Below, in pieces: positions 35,323 to 47,324 of a DNA stretch of 64,000 bases. The notes below the pieces were generated by a model. That model was given only the letters and a program-made list of their open reading frames with translations, had not been told where the DNA came from and made no database searches. Numbering within the stretch: the first letter of the stretch is position 1; each line of letters begins with the position of its first letter. The translations under genes and the position numbers were made by a program. The DNA comes from Bidens hawaiensis (taxonomy: Eukaryota; Streptophyta; Magnoliopsida; Asterales; Asteraceae). The stretch lies in NCBI GenBank assembly GCA_021521415.1, contig JAIQDT010003559.1:213109-277108 (forward strand). The letters are read 5' to 3'.

Positions 35323-36264
35323 ATGGCTAAGGACGACATACTAGAACAACAAGGCACCTCCATATCTGATCCCAAACTTGCCTTGCACCCCGCTTATTCG
35401 GTCACTAATATACAAAGCAAAATACAAACCTTAGATGGAAAGAAACTCACCTACAGTGCCTGGGTCAAGTTGTTTCGACTCCATGCCACGGCTTATCAGG
35501 TTCTGAATCACATTGATAACACCCCACCACCCGCCGTTGATTCTCCAGAGTACTCCTCCTGGAAAGAATTAGACGCTCTTGTTTTACAATGGATTTTCAG
35601 CACTGTTTCAGATGATCTCCTCCCCAGCATTTTGGAGAATGAATCCACTGCACGTGCCGCTTGGTTGAAGTTAGAAAAGTAGTTTTTAAGTAACAAAAAG
35701 GCACGCGCGAGTGCCTTAGAAACAAAATTCTGCAACATGACTCTTTCGGCTTGTTCATCGCTGGATGACTATTGCCAACAACTGAAGGACCTTGCTAATC
35801 AGTTGGAAGACGTGGACCATCCAGTTACCAAAGACCGCCTGGTGTTACAACTTGTACGCGGCCTACCAGCTGAATTCGATACAACTGCTTCCTTGATCAA
35901 TGCTAATAATGTGGACTGGGACTTGGCCAGAAGCATGCTGAATGATGAGGTAATCCGTCTTGATGCCCGACAAAAATCTACCAATTCTGTTTTAATGACC
36001 CAAACCAATACCACAAACTCACATAATATCCACAACCCCTACCCCACTCACGGCCCTACCCATCCTTCACAAAACCAAAACCAACCAACCTACTACCGTG
36101 GTGGCTGGGGACGAAAACGTGGTCGCTCCTATCGGGTTGGACGCGGACGCGGTTCTGGTCGTGGCCAGGGACAGCAACACTACCAACAAAACTGGACTCC
36201 CCAACAACAATCTTACCCCCAATGGGCCTGGTGGAATACCCCTCCATGTCCCTACCCAACCTAA
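35323..36264 (+). pseudogene. gag: Copia gag
   Basis: The start at 35323 opens MAKDDILEQQG. The gag domain shows LTYSAWVKLFRLHATAY, WKELDALVLQWIFSTVS and AWLKLEK, then a TAG (35680). It continues in frame with KKARASALE, DYCQQLKDLANQLEDVDHP, RLVLQLVRGLPAEFD and a Gly/Arg-rich tail (GRSYRVGRGRGSGRG) that replaces a zinc knuckle. Apart from that TAG the block is open to 36262. Confidence 0.85.
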
Positions 36265-37086
36265 TCCTCTAACCCACCACCGACCCCTTTTCAGCAGCCA
36301 CATAATCACTCGTCATCCCACTATACAGCAGCCCAGCACCCTTCGGCCCAGAACTACTCTGCTGGTTCACCTCAGTCCATGTTTTCTCTGCCTCCCTTTG
36401 CTCCACCAGGTTTCGGCCCACCACAGAACCACTTCAGCCCTTCCGGTTCTGCCCCACAGGCCGCGTACAATGCCTTATGTCCCTCGGATATTGGTGCAGC
36501 CATGAGCTCTATGCATCTCAGTTATGACCCACACACTATCATGGATTCTGGAGCAGGAGGGCATGCTACCAATGATCAAGGTATGATTCAAAAACCCGAC
36601 TCTTTTCCTGTTTGTAGTAAATTTTTAGTTGGCAATGGCGCTTCTTTACCAGTTCATGGGTCTGGAACAGGTTACCTATCCCTACCCAATCGCACCTATA
36701 TCCTACCTAATATCTTACATTGCCCCCAAATTATTAAAAAGTTAATTTTAGTTTGTCGTTTTACTTGTGATAACAATGTTTCAATAGAATTTGACCCCTT
36801 TGGTTTTTCTTTGAAGGATCTTCCCATTGGGCGCCTCCTATCCCGCCACAATAGCACCGGGGATCTCTATCCAATAACCACACCAGAGCTTCCAGCCCAA
36901 GCCAACTTTATCACCACTACTTCCAGGCCTTAGCATGATCGTCTAGGCCACCCCGGCGCTCAAGTTTTAGATGTTCTTTTTCGTACTTTCAATTTCTCAT
37001 GTAATAAAACCAAAACTTTTTGTCATTCATGTCAACTATCCAATAGTAAAAGACTTCCTTTTTATGCTTCCTCATCTTTTACATTT
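36265..37086 (+). pseudogene. pol: Copia protease and pre-integrase region
   Basis: Protease motif MDSGAGGHATND at 36541, then FLVGNGASLPVHGSGTGYL and LPNILHCPQI as in Copia proteases. The pre-integrase zinc region has HDRLGHPGAQVLDVL (just after a TAG at 36931) and CHSCQLSNSKRLPF. A stop at 36262 separates it from gag. Confidence 0.85.
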
Positions 37087-38310
37087 GCACATTTTGATAT
37101 AATTCATTGTGACTTGTGTACATCACCTGTGCTCAGTAAATCTGGGTACAAATACTACATGGTTTTAATTGATAATTATTCCCATTTTATCTGGGTCTAC
37201 CCACTAAAATATAAATCTGAAACCTTCCCAACATTTGTTAAATTTCACCGCCTCATTGCTACACAATTTAACCAACACATAATAACTTTTCAGGGTGACC
37301 TTGGGGGAGAGTTTGACAATAATGCCTTTAAAAACTTTGCCACCCAACACGGCCTTTTATTCCGTTTTTCATGCCCACAAACCTCATCACAAAATGGCCG
37401 TGCGGAACGCGTGATTCGTCGCCTTAACGACATCATTCGCTCCCTTTTGATACACGCTCATCTCCCACCTTCCTTTTGGGTTGAAGCATTACACACCGCA
37501 GCTTATCTGCATAACATCCTACCAACAAAACGCCTAAACTTTTATACCCCTACATTCGCCCTTTACCTTCGTCATTCCACATATGATCATTTACGGGTAT
37601 TTGGGTGTGCCTGCTACCCGAACACCTCGGCAACCCAACCACATAGACTACACACCCGCTCCATCCGGTGCATCTTCCTTGGCTATCCACCAGACTTTCA
37701 GGGCTACCGTTGTTTTGATCCCACCACAGGCAAAATTACTATCTCACGCCACGTCACATTTGATGAGGCAACATTCCCCTTCACCTGCTCTACGCCTCTC
37801 ACCTCCTACATTTTCCTTGATGAAAACCCACCCCCCGGCTTCTCTTTTACCCGTTCCCCGCACCCCATACCACCATCGCCTAATCCCCCTCACACCCGTG
37901 CCCCACCCTCCACATCTCCATATCCTATCACCTACGCTCGCCGCCCTAAACCCACCACCGTATCGGCTTCCACAAATCCTCCGCAACCCTCGGCCATCCC
38001 TCCTAAATCCCTCTCGGTTGCCACCAGCCAAACTGGCGTCTCTACAGCCGGACGTCCAAAGTCACACACTACCTCCGGCCCTACCCAAAACCGTCCAGCC
38101 CTGACTCACCCAATGACCACCCGCTCTAAAACAGGTTCCCTAAAGTCATTCCATCACACGAACCATGGCCCACCCATCTCACCCATCCCTACCTCGTACA
38201 CACAGGCCCTAACCGACCCGAATTGGTCGCGCGCTATGCAAGCTGAGTTTACTGGTTCCTCAGCCTACAAATCAGCCAGTTATTATATGCATGTGGCTAT
38301 TTCGTCATAA
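37087..38310 (+). pseudogene. pol: Copia integrase
   Basis: Integrase core with acidic residues in IIHCDLCTSP, FQGDLGGEFDN and SQNGRAERVIRR, the D-D-E triad. It is followed by HLPPSFWVEALHTAAYLHN, DHLRVFGCACYP and a proline-rich linker. The open frame from 37114 to 38310 is uninterrupted. RT starts at ALTDPNWSRAMQAEF near 38205 but loses about 25 codons to a small deletion near 38250-38285, which throws the frame. Confidence 0.9.
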
Positions 38311-39717
38311 ATTTAAGTCGGATGGTACGTTAGAAAGATACAAGGCTCAATTGGTAGTTAATGGGAAATCACAGACAATGGGCATTGACTGTGACGAAAC
38401 ATTTAGTCCTGTAGTTAAACCAGCTACAATTCGGACTGTCTTATCCCTGGCTGTTTCTAACTCATGGCCGATACATCAGTTGGATGTAAAGAATGCCTTT
38501 TTACATGGGCATCTGAATGAGACTGTTTATATGCATCAGCCCTCGGGTTTTGTGGATAGGCGTTTTCCAGGTTTTGTTTGTAGGTTAAAGAAGTCTCTAT
38601 ACGGCTTAAAGCAGGCCCCACGGGCTTGGTATACCCGTTTTGCCACTTACATTTTATCACAGGGGTTTCGGAGTAGTGTGTGTGACAACTCCCAATTCAT
38701 CTATACCCAAGGGTCCAATATTGCTTATCTACTTCTGTACGTTGATGATATTGTTTTGACCGCGTCATCTGATGCATTCCTGCGAGGCATTATTCAGAGA
38801 CTCTCACGAGAGTTTGCTATGACAGATTTAGGTGATTTGCATCATTTTTTGGGGATTAAGGTTATTAAACGTCTGAATGGTCTGTTTTTAGACCAGACTT
38901 AATATGCTAAGGAGATTCTGGCACGCGCTGCTATGTCAGATTGCAAACCGTGTGCTACCCCAGTTGATTTATCTTCTAAGTTGAGTGCCAAGATGGCCCT
39001 CTTTTCGATGACCCGACTTTATATAGAAGTCTTGCCGGGGCCCTTCAGTATCTGACTTTTACTCGGCCTGATATCTCTTATGTTGTCCAACAGGTGTGTT
39101 TATTTATGCATGAGCCCCATGACGCCCATTATGCCTTCATGAAACGTATTCTTCGATATTTGCAAGGGACATTAGAGTATGGGATTCGTATGGTGTGGTC
39201 TAAAACGAACTCATTAACGGCTTATTCTGACACTGATTGGGGCGGATGTCCTGACACACGGCGTTCCACTAGCGGATATTATGTATTCTTGGGGGATAAC
39301 TTGATTTCATGGTCGTCTAAACGTCAGCCCACGGTTTCTCGATCTAGCGCTGAGGCTGAATACAAAGGTGTTGCTAATGCAGTTACCGAAGCCACCTGGA
39401 TCCGCAATTTGTTACTTGAGTTACACGTTCCATTGCAACATGCTTCGGTGATTTATTGTGACAATGTCTCTGCGGTTTACTTGTCTGACAATCCTGTGCA
39501 GTATCAACGGACGAAGCATATTGAGATAGATATACATTTTGTTCAAGAAAAAGTGCGCATTGGTCACATCCGAGTTTTGCATGTTCCCTCATCTTATCAA
39601 TACGCTGATATCTTCACCAAGGGACTTTCTCGACAGTTATTTCAGTCTTTCAGGTCCAGTTTGATCGTTTGTCCGATGACCGATCAAACTGCGGGGGGGC
39701 TATTAGCGGATATTATT
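38291..39717 (+). pseudogene. pol: Copia reverse transcriptase and RNase H
   Basis: RT resumes MWLFRHKFKSDGTLERYKA, with IHQLDVKNAFLHG, SLYGLKQAPRAWY and the catalytic LLYVDDIVLTASS (about 38732-38770). A TAA at 38900 and a frameshift near 39000 break it. RNase H (39094-39717) shows YSDTDWGGCPDTRRSTSGY, SSAEAEYKGV, IYCDNVSAVYLSDNPVQ and KHIEIDIHFVQEKV. The catalytic residues are present, so this is a recently inactivated pol. Confidence 0.9.
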
Positions 39718-39882
39718 TGATTACCAGACATAGTTTATTTTTAGAGATAGATTTGATTATTATTCTAGAATTATCTCTTTCCATGTATTAAGTTAGGGTT
39801 TGTTATTCCTAGGGGTCTATATATATGACCCTCCTCCATGTAATACGATTCATTCAATAATAACAAACCATAAGAACTTTTA
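39701..39882 (+). repeat. 3' LTR of TA-type Copia
   Basis: 182 bp, 4 substitutions from the 5' LTR. The 3' flank ATATT (39883-39887) matches the 5' flank. RNase H coding runs to within a few bases of, or into, the start of this LTR (stop at 39718). Confidence 0.9.
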
Positions 39883-39887
39883 ATATT

Positions 39888-40144
39888 TTTTAAAAGTTGT
39901 GTCATTCAAGCATTGTTCACAAAACGCTAAACCAAACGTCGGGGGGGGGGGGGGGGGTTGTGGGCCAAAGCGACATCATCACGCCACCACTACGGGTGGT
40001 CTAATAGATTTTTGAATACTTTAACATTTCTTTTCTTTACTTTTTAACGATGATATGATTTACATGCTATCAATCTTGTAAGTAGGAAATAAGTTTAAAA
40101 TTAGTGCAAGTCTTGAATGACTTGTAACTTACGTATAATACACG
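39888..40144. other. Flanking sequence with a 17-base G run
   Basis: Continuation of the Harbinger-side flank. A G17 run sits at 39941-39957. The stretch CATCATCACGCCACCACTACGG (39972-39992 region) may be near the terminus of the Harbinger element, but I could not match a second end. No gene is seen. Confidence 0.4.
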
Positions 40145-40666
40145 CGTAGGCGGATTCATTCATGCTTCAGAGAGAGGATAGACCCCCACTGAAATTAGCC
40201 CATTAAGCTTAATACGTTAGTGGAATCCAAAAAAAATCCACATGCCCCCCAAGACAAAATTAAGAATGTACATTGGCCTTTAGAAAGCCCAAATGGAAAC
40301 GGAAAACATCAAATCAATTTCTTATTTTTTAAAATGAACTGGCTATAATATCAACCCTTAAAACAATAGTATGTATTAATTATTACTTTTCTGCATATAT
40401 ATTTTGATGCATGGGTAAGTGGGTAACTGAAGATGGAGTACATAGGTCTATACAACTACAAGGCTCCTGAGTCCTGACATAGTGGCTATTCATTCTACAT
40501 GTTTTTTCTTTAAGTTGAATAGATTTATGCAATGTAGCTTTTAAAACCAAAACTTGCACAATGACATGTTTTGACCCATTATGCTCGACCTGTTTTGACC
40601 CGTTACAACCAAGTGTTTTATATCAAACATAATCCCCCCTGGTGAAAGTTCCTGGATCCGCCACTG
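40145..40666. mobile_element. hAT-type MITE with 8-bp target duplication
   Basis: Termini are CGTAGGCGGATTC on the left and, reverse-complemented, CAGTGGCGGATCC on the right, the CAGTGGCGGA-type end common in plant hAT elements. AATACACG flanks both sides perfectly (40137-40144 and 40667-40674), the 8 bp expected of hAT. At 522 bp it is too short for a transposase. Confidence 0.8.
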
Positions 40667-41400
40667 AATACACGCACATGATTATAATATGATGGTCTAC
40701 ACGAGTGTATGCCACAAGTTTTTGTATGCTCTGCAAAATAACCGAAGAAAAGGGGGGATGGCGTATTATGTGTCAACGATGTATTATACTATGATTTTGA
40801 TAACTTGGGGTGTGCTACTTAGGTTTTAATGTGTAACCTCATTTAGTTGTATGCTAATATAGTGTGTGTGTATACTTTCTTTCTAGTTAAACTCATCGAA
40901 TTAGAGAAATCAAGTTTAAGTCTCAAGATGGATCGTCATGCACATCTTTTTATAAGGTGTCGAACTAAGTTGTATTAGGAAATAAGCTTCAATGTTTTGT
41001 AAGTAGCTGTGATTCATGAAAAGGGTTGTAAACTTTAAATAGTACACATGCGTCTAATATTTGACAAAGTTTCCACACTATTTTTTGTATTGAGATTGAT
41101 TTTTTAGTCTAAAATTTTGGGTGTTACAATAATAATTAACTCACGTAAATCATATTTTTCAAGTATTTATTGCAAGTTAATTATTTTGTTTAATAATTGA
41201 ATAATTTGTCTGCTTTTCTTTTGATGTACCAATAAACTCGAATTTTCTACTTTATTTTAAGACACGGTGAAGATATCTTAACAAATGAAAATGACGGGGT
41301 AGCCCAAAGTCTGGTAAAATGGCTTTCACATATTAACGCTTAAAAGGTTAGAAGGTTAAAAGATTCGTTTCCCGCCAAAATAAGGAAAACAAGTACATGA
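40667..41400. other. AT-rich intergenic stretch
   Basis: I see no gene or clear repeat. A TGTTACAATAATAATT near 41120 could be an old LTR edge but has no partner. Confidence 0.3.
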
Positions 41401-41950
41401 ATAGTAAGCACGTGCAACAGTACCATGTCAAATCACTATTCACATCATTGTTCCCTCTGAAGAAGGGACACGCTCAGAAATAGTAATATTATTATAATCG
41501 TTAACCAACGGTCAAAAGCTTCCCGCCCATAAAAGGTCAACCCTCTAGTAAACAGGAGGTTCATTAGTTTATCCACTGGACAAAAGGCTTGCATTCCTCT
41601 CTCTATAAAAGGAATACAAGTCAGCCATAACAAACACACCAGATTGGAGAGTTAACATATACTCTCTGATCTTCTCTTCTTCTTTGAGAAACTTGCACTT
41701 TGCTTGTTTCTTTCTTACTTCAAGAACATCATAGTTTCACCAAGAACTTCATCCAAAAACCGGTTTCAAACATCTCGGTCTTGGATCTTCGGTGAACTAT
41801 AACAAAAACAACTAAACTAGTGAACCTCTCTCTACGTTTTGCAAACGTAGAGGTACCCGACGACCTGCGTTAGGTTAACCGGAACCCTTGAAGCCTGTTA
41901 GCCTAACCAGTCCCTTCACTATCAATGGTCTTATAATTGTTGTAGCAACA
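41400..41950 (+). repeat. 5' LTR of Tat element 1 (left edge uncertain)
   Basis: The LTR ends TAGCAACA at 41950. It contains a TATA box CTATAAAAGG (41603-41612). The primer site region follows at 41954-41970. The left boundary cannot be fixed because the 3' LTR is missing. Confidence 0.6.
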
Positions 41951-42030
41951 AGTTGGCGCCCACCGTGGGGTTACGCCGCTTACTTTATCTTAAAGACCAG
42001 TAGTGTAGCTCCATTTTCATCAAAATCGTC

Positions 42031-43479
42031 ATGTCAGAAAGTGAATCTCCCGAAGAAGTTGATCAAGTGTAAAGAACACCAACACCAATTGCTAGCCCAC
42101 AAATTCCGGTTGCGACCACACCTTTTTCCACTCCGGGAGGTACCTCAACGGGGCCTTTGTTCTTCGAATTTTCACCTTTCCGAACTCCAACCCCTTCACG
42201 ATCTGGAGTTTTTTCTCCTCATGTGGGAGTCACAAACATTCCGGAGCGTATCGACTTGACACCGGAACGGTTAGCACGACATTTTTTGCAACTAAAATCT
42301 CTTCTTAACCAACATGTGAGCCAAGAAAGAGAAAAATGGATAAGGATAAGGCTGGATTATGATGATCCAGAACCCTCACAGTCACTCGGACCCCCACCTC
42401 CCCCTCTTACTAGCTCACAACCAATTGCTTATCATTTGGAAGCTGGTACAAGTGTAACCTGCCAACCCTCTAACCCAACTCCTTATGCCTACGGGAGACC
42501 AAGCCCAACGGCCTTCCCTTTGTTCACTTCACAACCCCTCGGGCATGAAACCACTCTCGAACAAATATGGCAGTCACCAGCTTCAAGTGTTCCTCCTCCT
42601 ACAGCCACCACATGGGGACAGGCCATGTCGGTCTTACCCTTGGCTCGGAGTGCAGCAATGAGCACTCCCATGGGAACAAACGAAATAGCAGCAAGTGCTG
42701 AAAGCCTTCAAGGCTTTAACCTCATACCTCAGATGATGGCTCAAATGATGGCACACTTCCCTTGAACCCAGCTCATCAACCGAGCACTGAGCACTCACCA
42801 AGGAGCAACAAGTCATAATCCTGCTACAAAGGTAGAAGAAGACCTTGCAAAGCCCTATAAGCCCGATAACCTGTCATGCTTCTTTCAACAAATCGCCGAT
42901 TATGACTCTCAAACGAAAATCAAGATTCCACCCCATATAAAGTCATATGATGGGACCGAGGATCCCGAAGACCACCTCCAGGTCTTTACCGGTGCTGCCA
43001 GAATCAAAAAGTGGTCCCACGTTGAATGTTGTTTAATGTTCATGCAAACACTTGTCGGATCAGCCAGGATATGGTTCAACGACCTTCCTGCCCAAAGCGT
43101 TCGAAGCTTCGATGATCTGAGCAAGGGATTCTTGGCCAACTTTTCACAACAAATGAGATATGTCAAGGATGCCACGATAATTTTTCAGATAAAACAGAAA
43201 GATGACGAAAGCCTTCGAGACTTCATCGAAAGATATAAAAAGGAAGGGTTAACATATGTGGGGGCAGATGAAAAAATGAGAGTGGCAGGCTTCATGAACG
43301 CCATCACCTCCAATACCTCACAAGGGACTTTAACAAGTGCCTACCTAAACTCTTGAATAAGCTCTCGAAAAAGCTGAGGCTCATATTCGAGGAGAAAAGG
43401 TTGTTGATTTCAAAGAACAAAGAAAAAAAGCTCCTAGTTGGCGAGGCAACAGCCCCAAACGAAAGAAAGGGAACTTCAG
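42031..43479 (+). pseudogene. gag: Gag of Tat element 1
   Basis: The start at 42031 (MSESESPEEVDQV) is soon followed by a stop. The proline/serine-rich N-terminal region (42157-42765) is open. The gag domain shows KIPPHIKSYDGTEDPEDHLQVF, SARIWFNDLPAQSVRSFDDLS, FLANFSQQMRYVKDATIIF, RDFIERYKKEGL and ALEKAEAHIRGEKV. This is the retrotransposon gag type found upstream of Tat pol. It ends at 43479, directly at the inserted LTR. Confidence 0.8.
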
Positions 43480-44602
43480 TGTCACACCCCAACCTACGGC
43501 GAAATGCCGGGGCGTGAGCTGATTGTCACAGCTCGCAAGGTACTATCATGCAATTGTAAAGCGTCAATATCTAATTAATTTATTAATTGTCAACGAATAT
43601 TTAAGTACAACAAAAATAGAGAAAATTACAATACAAAAACCAATTATTCTTGTTTATGTATAACATCCTAAGGTCATCTCTACGTGAGCTTCAGTTTGAT
43701 AAGCAATCCAATCTATAACCTGCAAATGCGTACAAAATATATATATTTGTCAACAATACATGTTGAGTGACTAGATTCACCAGTTTTGACACAAACAAAA
43801 TGATAATATATAATGATATAAATAATAGGGTAAAAATAAGCAAAAGTGTTATCTGTGAGTATAAACAATGAAAGTGTTAAGCAAGTAATGAGTGTCGGTG
43901 AAACCATTGCCAATGCGATCGGGCTCCGGCCACTACGACGGTCGTATGATCATACTATAATGAGATTATGTTGGACCTCTCCGAATGCGATTCAAGTAAG
44001 AAAGTAAGCAAATAGCAAGTAACAAACAGTCATTCAATTGATACACAACACAAAGATCACAGTTTGCGTTTGAGAAATAATAAGATAAATAGTTTGAAAA
44101 ATGGTACACAAGTGTCCCCAAAACATTTGAAAATAAGTAAAATAGGGGAGTGATTACTCACCTGATAAGAAGAACAAAAGACATAGGATGATGTGGGAAA
44201 GATAAACCTTTCGTGATATACCGTCAAGGAATCCTAGTTAAATATAATAATATAAATTAATTATAAATGATATAACATAATTTAATTAATTAAGATTTCA
44301 AGGTGATTAAGTTATGTTTGAGGTTGAAATGTATGTTTAAACGATCTCTACGGAGTATTTGTTATTATGTAAACAATATTATTAGTCATTATTTAATTAA
44401 AGGAATCGTTCGTTTATCATATAATTTAATTTATTAATAATTAGTTTAAATAAATATGAGTTGCGATAAACTATAATAATAAACGTTTAAATAGTTAATT
44501 ATAATAAGAATTATATTTTAGAATCTTTAACGAAACCCCAATGGTAAAAGTATAGTTAATACGTTTAATACGGTGATTATATTTTTGTTTAAAGAAAAAT
44601 AC

Positions 44603-44605
<3 letters not shown>

Positions 44606-44648
<43 letters not shown>
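44606..44648. repeat. AT dinucleotide microsatellite
   Basis: About 20 TA units within the LTR. A (TAA)n run of about 10 units lies at 45459-45489. Confidence 0.9.
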
Positions 44649-44654
<6 letters not shown>

Positions 44655-44827
44655 TTATATTTATATAGAAATGTAAGAAATTTGTGAACACATTCAACGA
44701 CAAGACACGTTAATATTGGTGTCGGTTTTATAAAATAAAGTTTACTTGATGTTTAGTATTAATTAAAATAATTATAAACCATTAATATATTTAAAATAAC
44801 AAAATAAAAAAATAAAGAAACAAAAAA

Positions 44828-44910
44828 GGGCTGGCCAGGCTCGAACCTGAGCTTATGGCCGGCTCACAAAACATGCACCGACCTCTGGCCAACTGAGCTA
44901 AGTGATCAGT
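44828..44910 (-). other. tRNA-like module inside the LTR (pol III boxes A and B)
   Basis: On the minus strand: box A TAGCTCAGTTGG (44900-44889), box B AGGTTCGAGCC (44848-44838) and a T6 run (44827-44822) like a pol III terminator. The D arm is good, but the anticodon and T stems do not pair properly, so it is not a working tRNA gene. It is a tRNA pseudogene or the head of a tRNA-derived SINE lying in a Gypsy LTR. Confidence 0.6.
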
Positions 44911-45454
44911 TGGTTATAAACTGAAAATAAATATTTAAATACATAACTGACAAAAACCCCCCAAATAATTATAAACCCTAGATTTTGCAATTGACGAATC
45001 CAGTTTATGATCATCCAATTAACATTAGGGGTATTGTAAATCGATCACTAACGACCATGTTATATCTATTAATTACCTGGATTGGTGTATGATTGATGGT
45101 TAATTTGAACGGCAGGTCGCGACCAATGGTGCACCAGAAAAACGATGATTCAGGTTATGATAACTCAATTAACTGTAGGGTTATTGTCGTGAGATTAAGA
45201 TGAAGGTGGAGACGGGTTTAATTGCAAATATATCAACCGTAGATGGTATTATGAAGATGGTGATATACGACGGGTTTGTTAATAAGTTAATCCGTATATA
45301 CTTTGATCGCTTTCCTAATTATTTACGTCGGCTAGGTCGAATATATATGGTAATCAATAATCCCAACCATTTTCCAAGTCAAACGTGAAGATTTAGCTTC
45401 AAGGAATAAAACGGGTAATCGGGTACGGGTTTAAGGATCCAGGTTTGGTTTGGG

Positions 45455-45493
<39 letters not shown>

Positions 45494-46159
45494 TAAACTG
45501 CAAATGGGTCCTTGAGCTTAAGAGATGGAAACAAAATGGGATTAAACTTAGCTTAGGGTGGAAAATGCACATAATTTAAAGTTATATATATATATATATT
45601 AAATAACTAAAATTATATAATTAGTAATAAAATATTATTAGTTCGATAAATTCGGTGCGTAAATTGATCAAATTATCCGAAATCGAAAACGAGTCGGGTA
45701 TTTAGATGTTAAATAAGTAAGCGAAAACCCGAGTTGTTACAGTCTCCCCTACTTTAGGGAATTTCGTCCCGAAATTAGAGAAAACTAAATAATAATATAA
45801 TTAAAATAATTAAATTTTAAGGAATAACTTTTAAAATAACATTTAAAAATTTTAATCGTAATCATGGAACTTTTAGTAGCCGGAGCAACGCTCCAAATGA
45901 AAATCCGATAAGGGCACTTATATATAGGATGTACCAGCGGCGTATCCACCATGTTCTTATCATCTCAACATTTGCACCGTTACTCCAATAGTACTTATGG
46001 TTCTAGATTATGGCACACGATTGTACGTTTTATGATTTCCATGCGAGGATTTGGATTATTATGTAGGCCTCCATAATTACTTAGGTCGTCGGATGGTCCA
46101 CATAACTCGTCCCATCGTGTGGTTTAAAAAACCCTACCCTTTTTCAAAACACTAAAGGG

Positions 46160-47135
46160 TTGCACCAATAAAAAAGACTTCAAGTGGACGGAAGAAGCAG
46201 AAGAAGCTTTCAATCAAATGAAGCAACACTTGGCTTCACTTCCAGCTATTGCATCTCCCGAAATAGGAGAACTGATCTTTGTCTATCTCTCAGTGGCTGA
46301 AGAAGCATTAAGTGCAGTCCAAACCATCGAACGAAACAAAGTTCAGGTACCCGTTTATTTCTTTAGTAAAACATTAAAACTAGCAGAGATCAAATATCCT
46401 CCTTTGGAAAAACTTGCCCTGGCCTTAATTCAAATTACTAAAAGGCTTAGAATGTACTTTCAAGCACACCCTATACAAGTGGTCACTGACTAACCCATCA
46501 AGAGTGTTCTTGAAAAACCAGAAAATTCAAGTCGGTTGGCCAAATGGGTTGTGGAGCTAGGTGAACATAACATCACCTATGTCCCAAGAAAAGCTGTCAA
46601 AGCCCAAGTCTTGGCGGATTTCATTGTAGAAATCCCGAAGCAAGTCATTCCTGAAATACATACAACTGCCACTAACCCTTCTGACCCCGAAGCCTGGAAA
46701 CTTTTTACCGATGGAGCTTCCAGCATTGAAGGGTTAGGAGCTGGGCTCATTTTAATCAACCCCAAAGGGTTAGAATTCACATATGCTCTCTGACTTGAAT
46801 TTCAGACCACCAAAAACGAAGCTGAATATGAATCATTGATCGTTGGTCTGAAAATTGCTAAAGAGATGAAGATCCAAAAGCTATAAGTCTTCACAGACTC
46901 GTTGCTTGTTTCAAGTCAAGTCAATGATAGCTATGTAGCAAAAGATCCCAACATGAAGAAGTATTGTGATAAGGCAAAAGAGTTGATGAACACGTTTCAA
47001 GAATGTACCATTAAACAAGTCCCAATATCACAAAACAAAAGAGCCGATGCCCTGAGCAAACTAGCATCCCTCACATTTTCAAACCTCACCAAGAAAGTTT
47101 TGGTTAAAGTGTTGAAAACTCCTTCAATCCAATAA
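46160..47135 (+). pseudogene. pol: RNase H and archaeal-type RNase H of Tat element 1
   Basis: Begins in the end of RT/RNase H (FKWTEEAEEAFNQMK, VPVYFFSKTLKLAEIKYPPLEKLALALI, YFQAHPIQVVTD), then a stop. The second RNase H has KLFTDGASSIEGLGAGLIL, KNEAEYESLIVGLKIA, VFTDSLLVSSQVN and KRADALSKLAS, showing D, E, D and D catalytic candidates. Stops occur at about 46490, 46790 and 46884. Such a dual RNase H is typical of Tat elements. Confidence 0.85.
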
Positions 47136-47324
47136 TTGGAGGTTCAAGATGTAATAACTGAATAAGGTCCCAATTGGATGACTCACATAGAAAAATTCCA
47201 CAAAAATGGTGAGTTACCTCTGGACCAGACAGAGGTTGAAAGGGTTCGAATCAAGTCCCGATAGTGTGTGTTGCAAGGAGAAATCCTTTATAAAAAAGCT
47301 TACCTTTCACCACTACTAAGATGA

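Larger units (their letters stand above)
34999..39882 (+). mobile_element. Young Copia element with TA...TA LTR termini
   Basis: Direct 182-bp LTRs (34999-35180, 39701-39882) differ at 4 positions by my count. A perfect 5-bp duplication ATATT flanks the element (34994-34998 and 39883-39887). The LTRs begin TATTAGCGG and end ACTTTTA instead of TG...CA. A primer site follows directly (TGGTATCAAAGCC, 35181) and a purine-rich GCGGGGGGG precedes the 3' LTR. The internal region encodes gag, protease, integrase, RT and RNase H in Copia order, with a few stops and a small deletion. Confidence 0.9.
43480..46150 (-). mobile_element. 3' end of a third Gypsy family: LTR plus PPT side
   Basis: A reverse LTR of 2,262 bp (43480-45741, plus-strand start TGTCACACCCCAAC, end GAGTTGTTACA) is joined to about 400 bp of internal 3' region. 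On the minus strand a purine-rich tract lies at about 45758-45742 and a hairpin AATTTCG/CGAAATT at 45760-45776. There is no second LTR and no target duplication, so it is a truncated piece lying between gag and RNase H of Tat element 1. Internal DNA at 45777-46150 shows no coding I can support. Confidence 0.75.

Noticed and set aside
36098..36505. Open frames overlapping Copia gag and the proline-rich linker on both strands (also 37583-38104 and 37744-38031)
   Set aside because: They are low-complexity shadows of the gag-pol frame.
35323..39717. Endogenous pararetrovirus
   Set aside because: Domain order with integrase, flanking LTRs and a target duplication identifies a Copia element. No movement protein or viral coat protein is present.
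39941..39957. G17 run as a G-quadruplex regulatory element
   Set aside because: A homopolymer of this length is as likely to be slippage or a sequencing artefact, and there is no gene nearby to regulate.
44828..44910. Functional tRNA gene
   Set aside because: The anticodon and T stems do not pair, and no acceptor stem can be formed.
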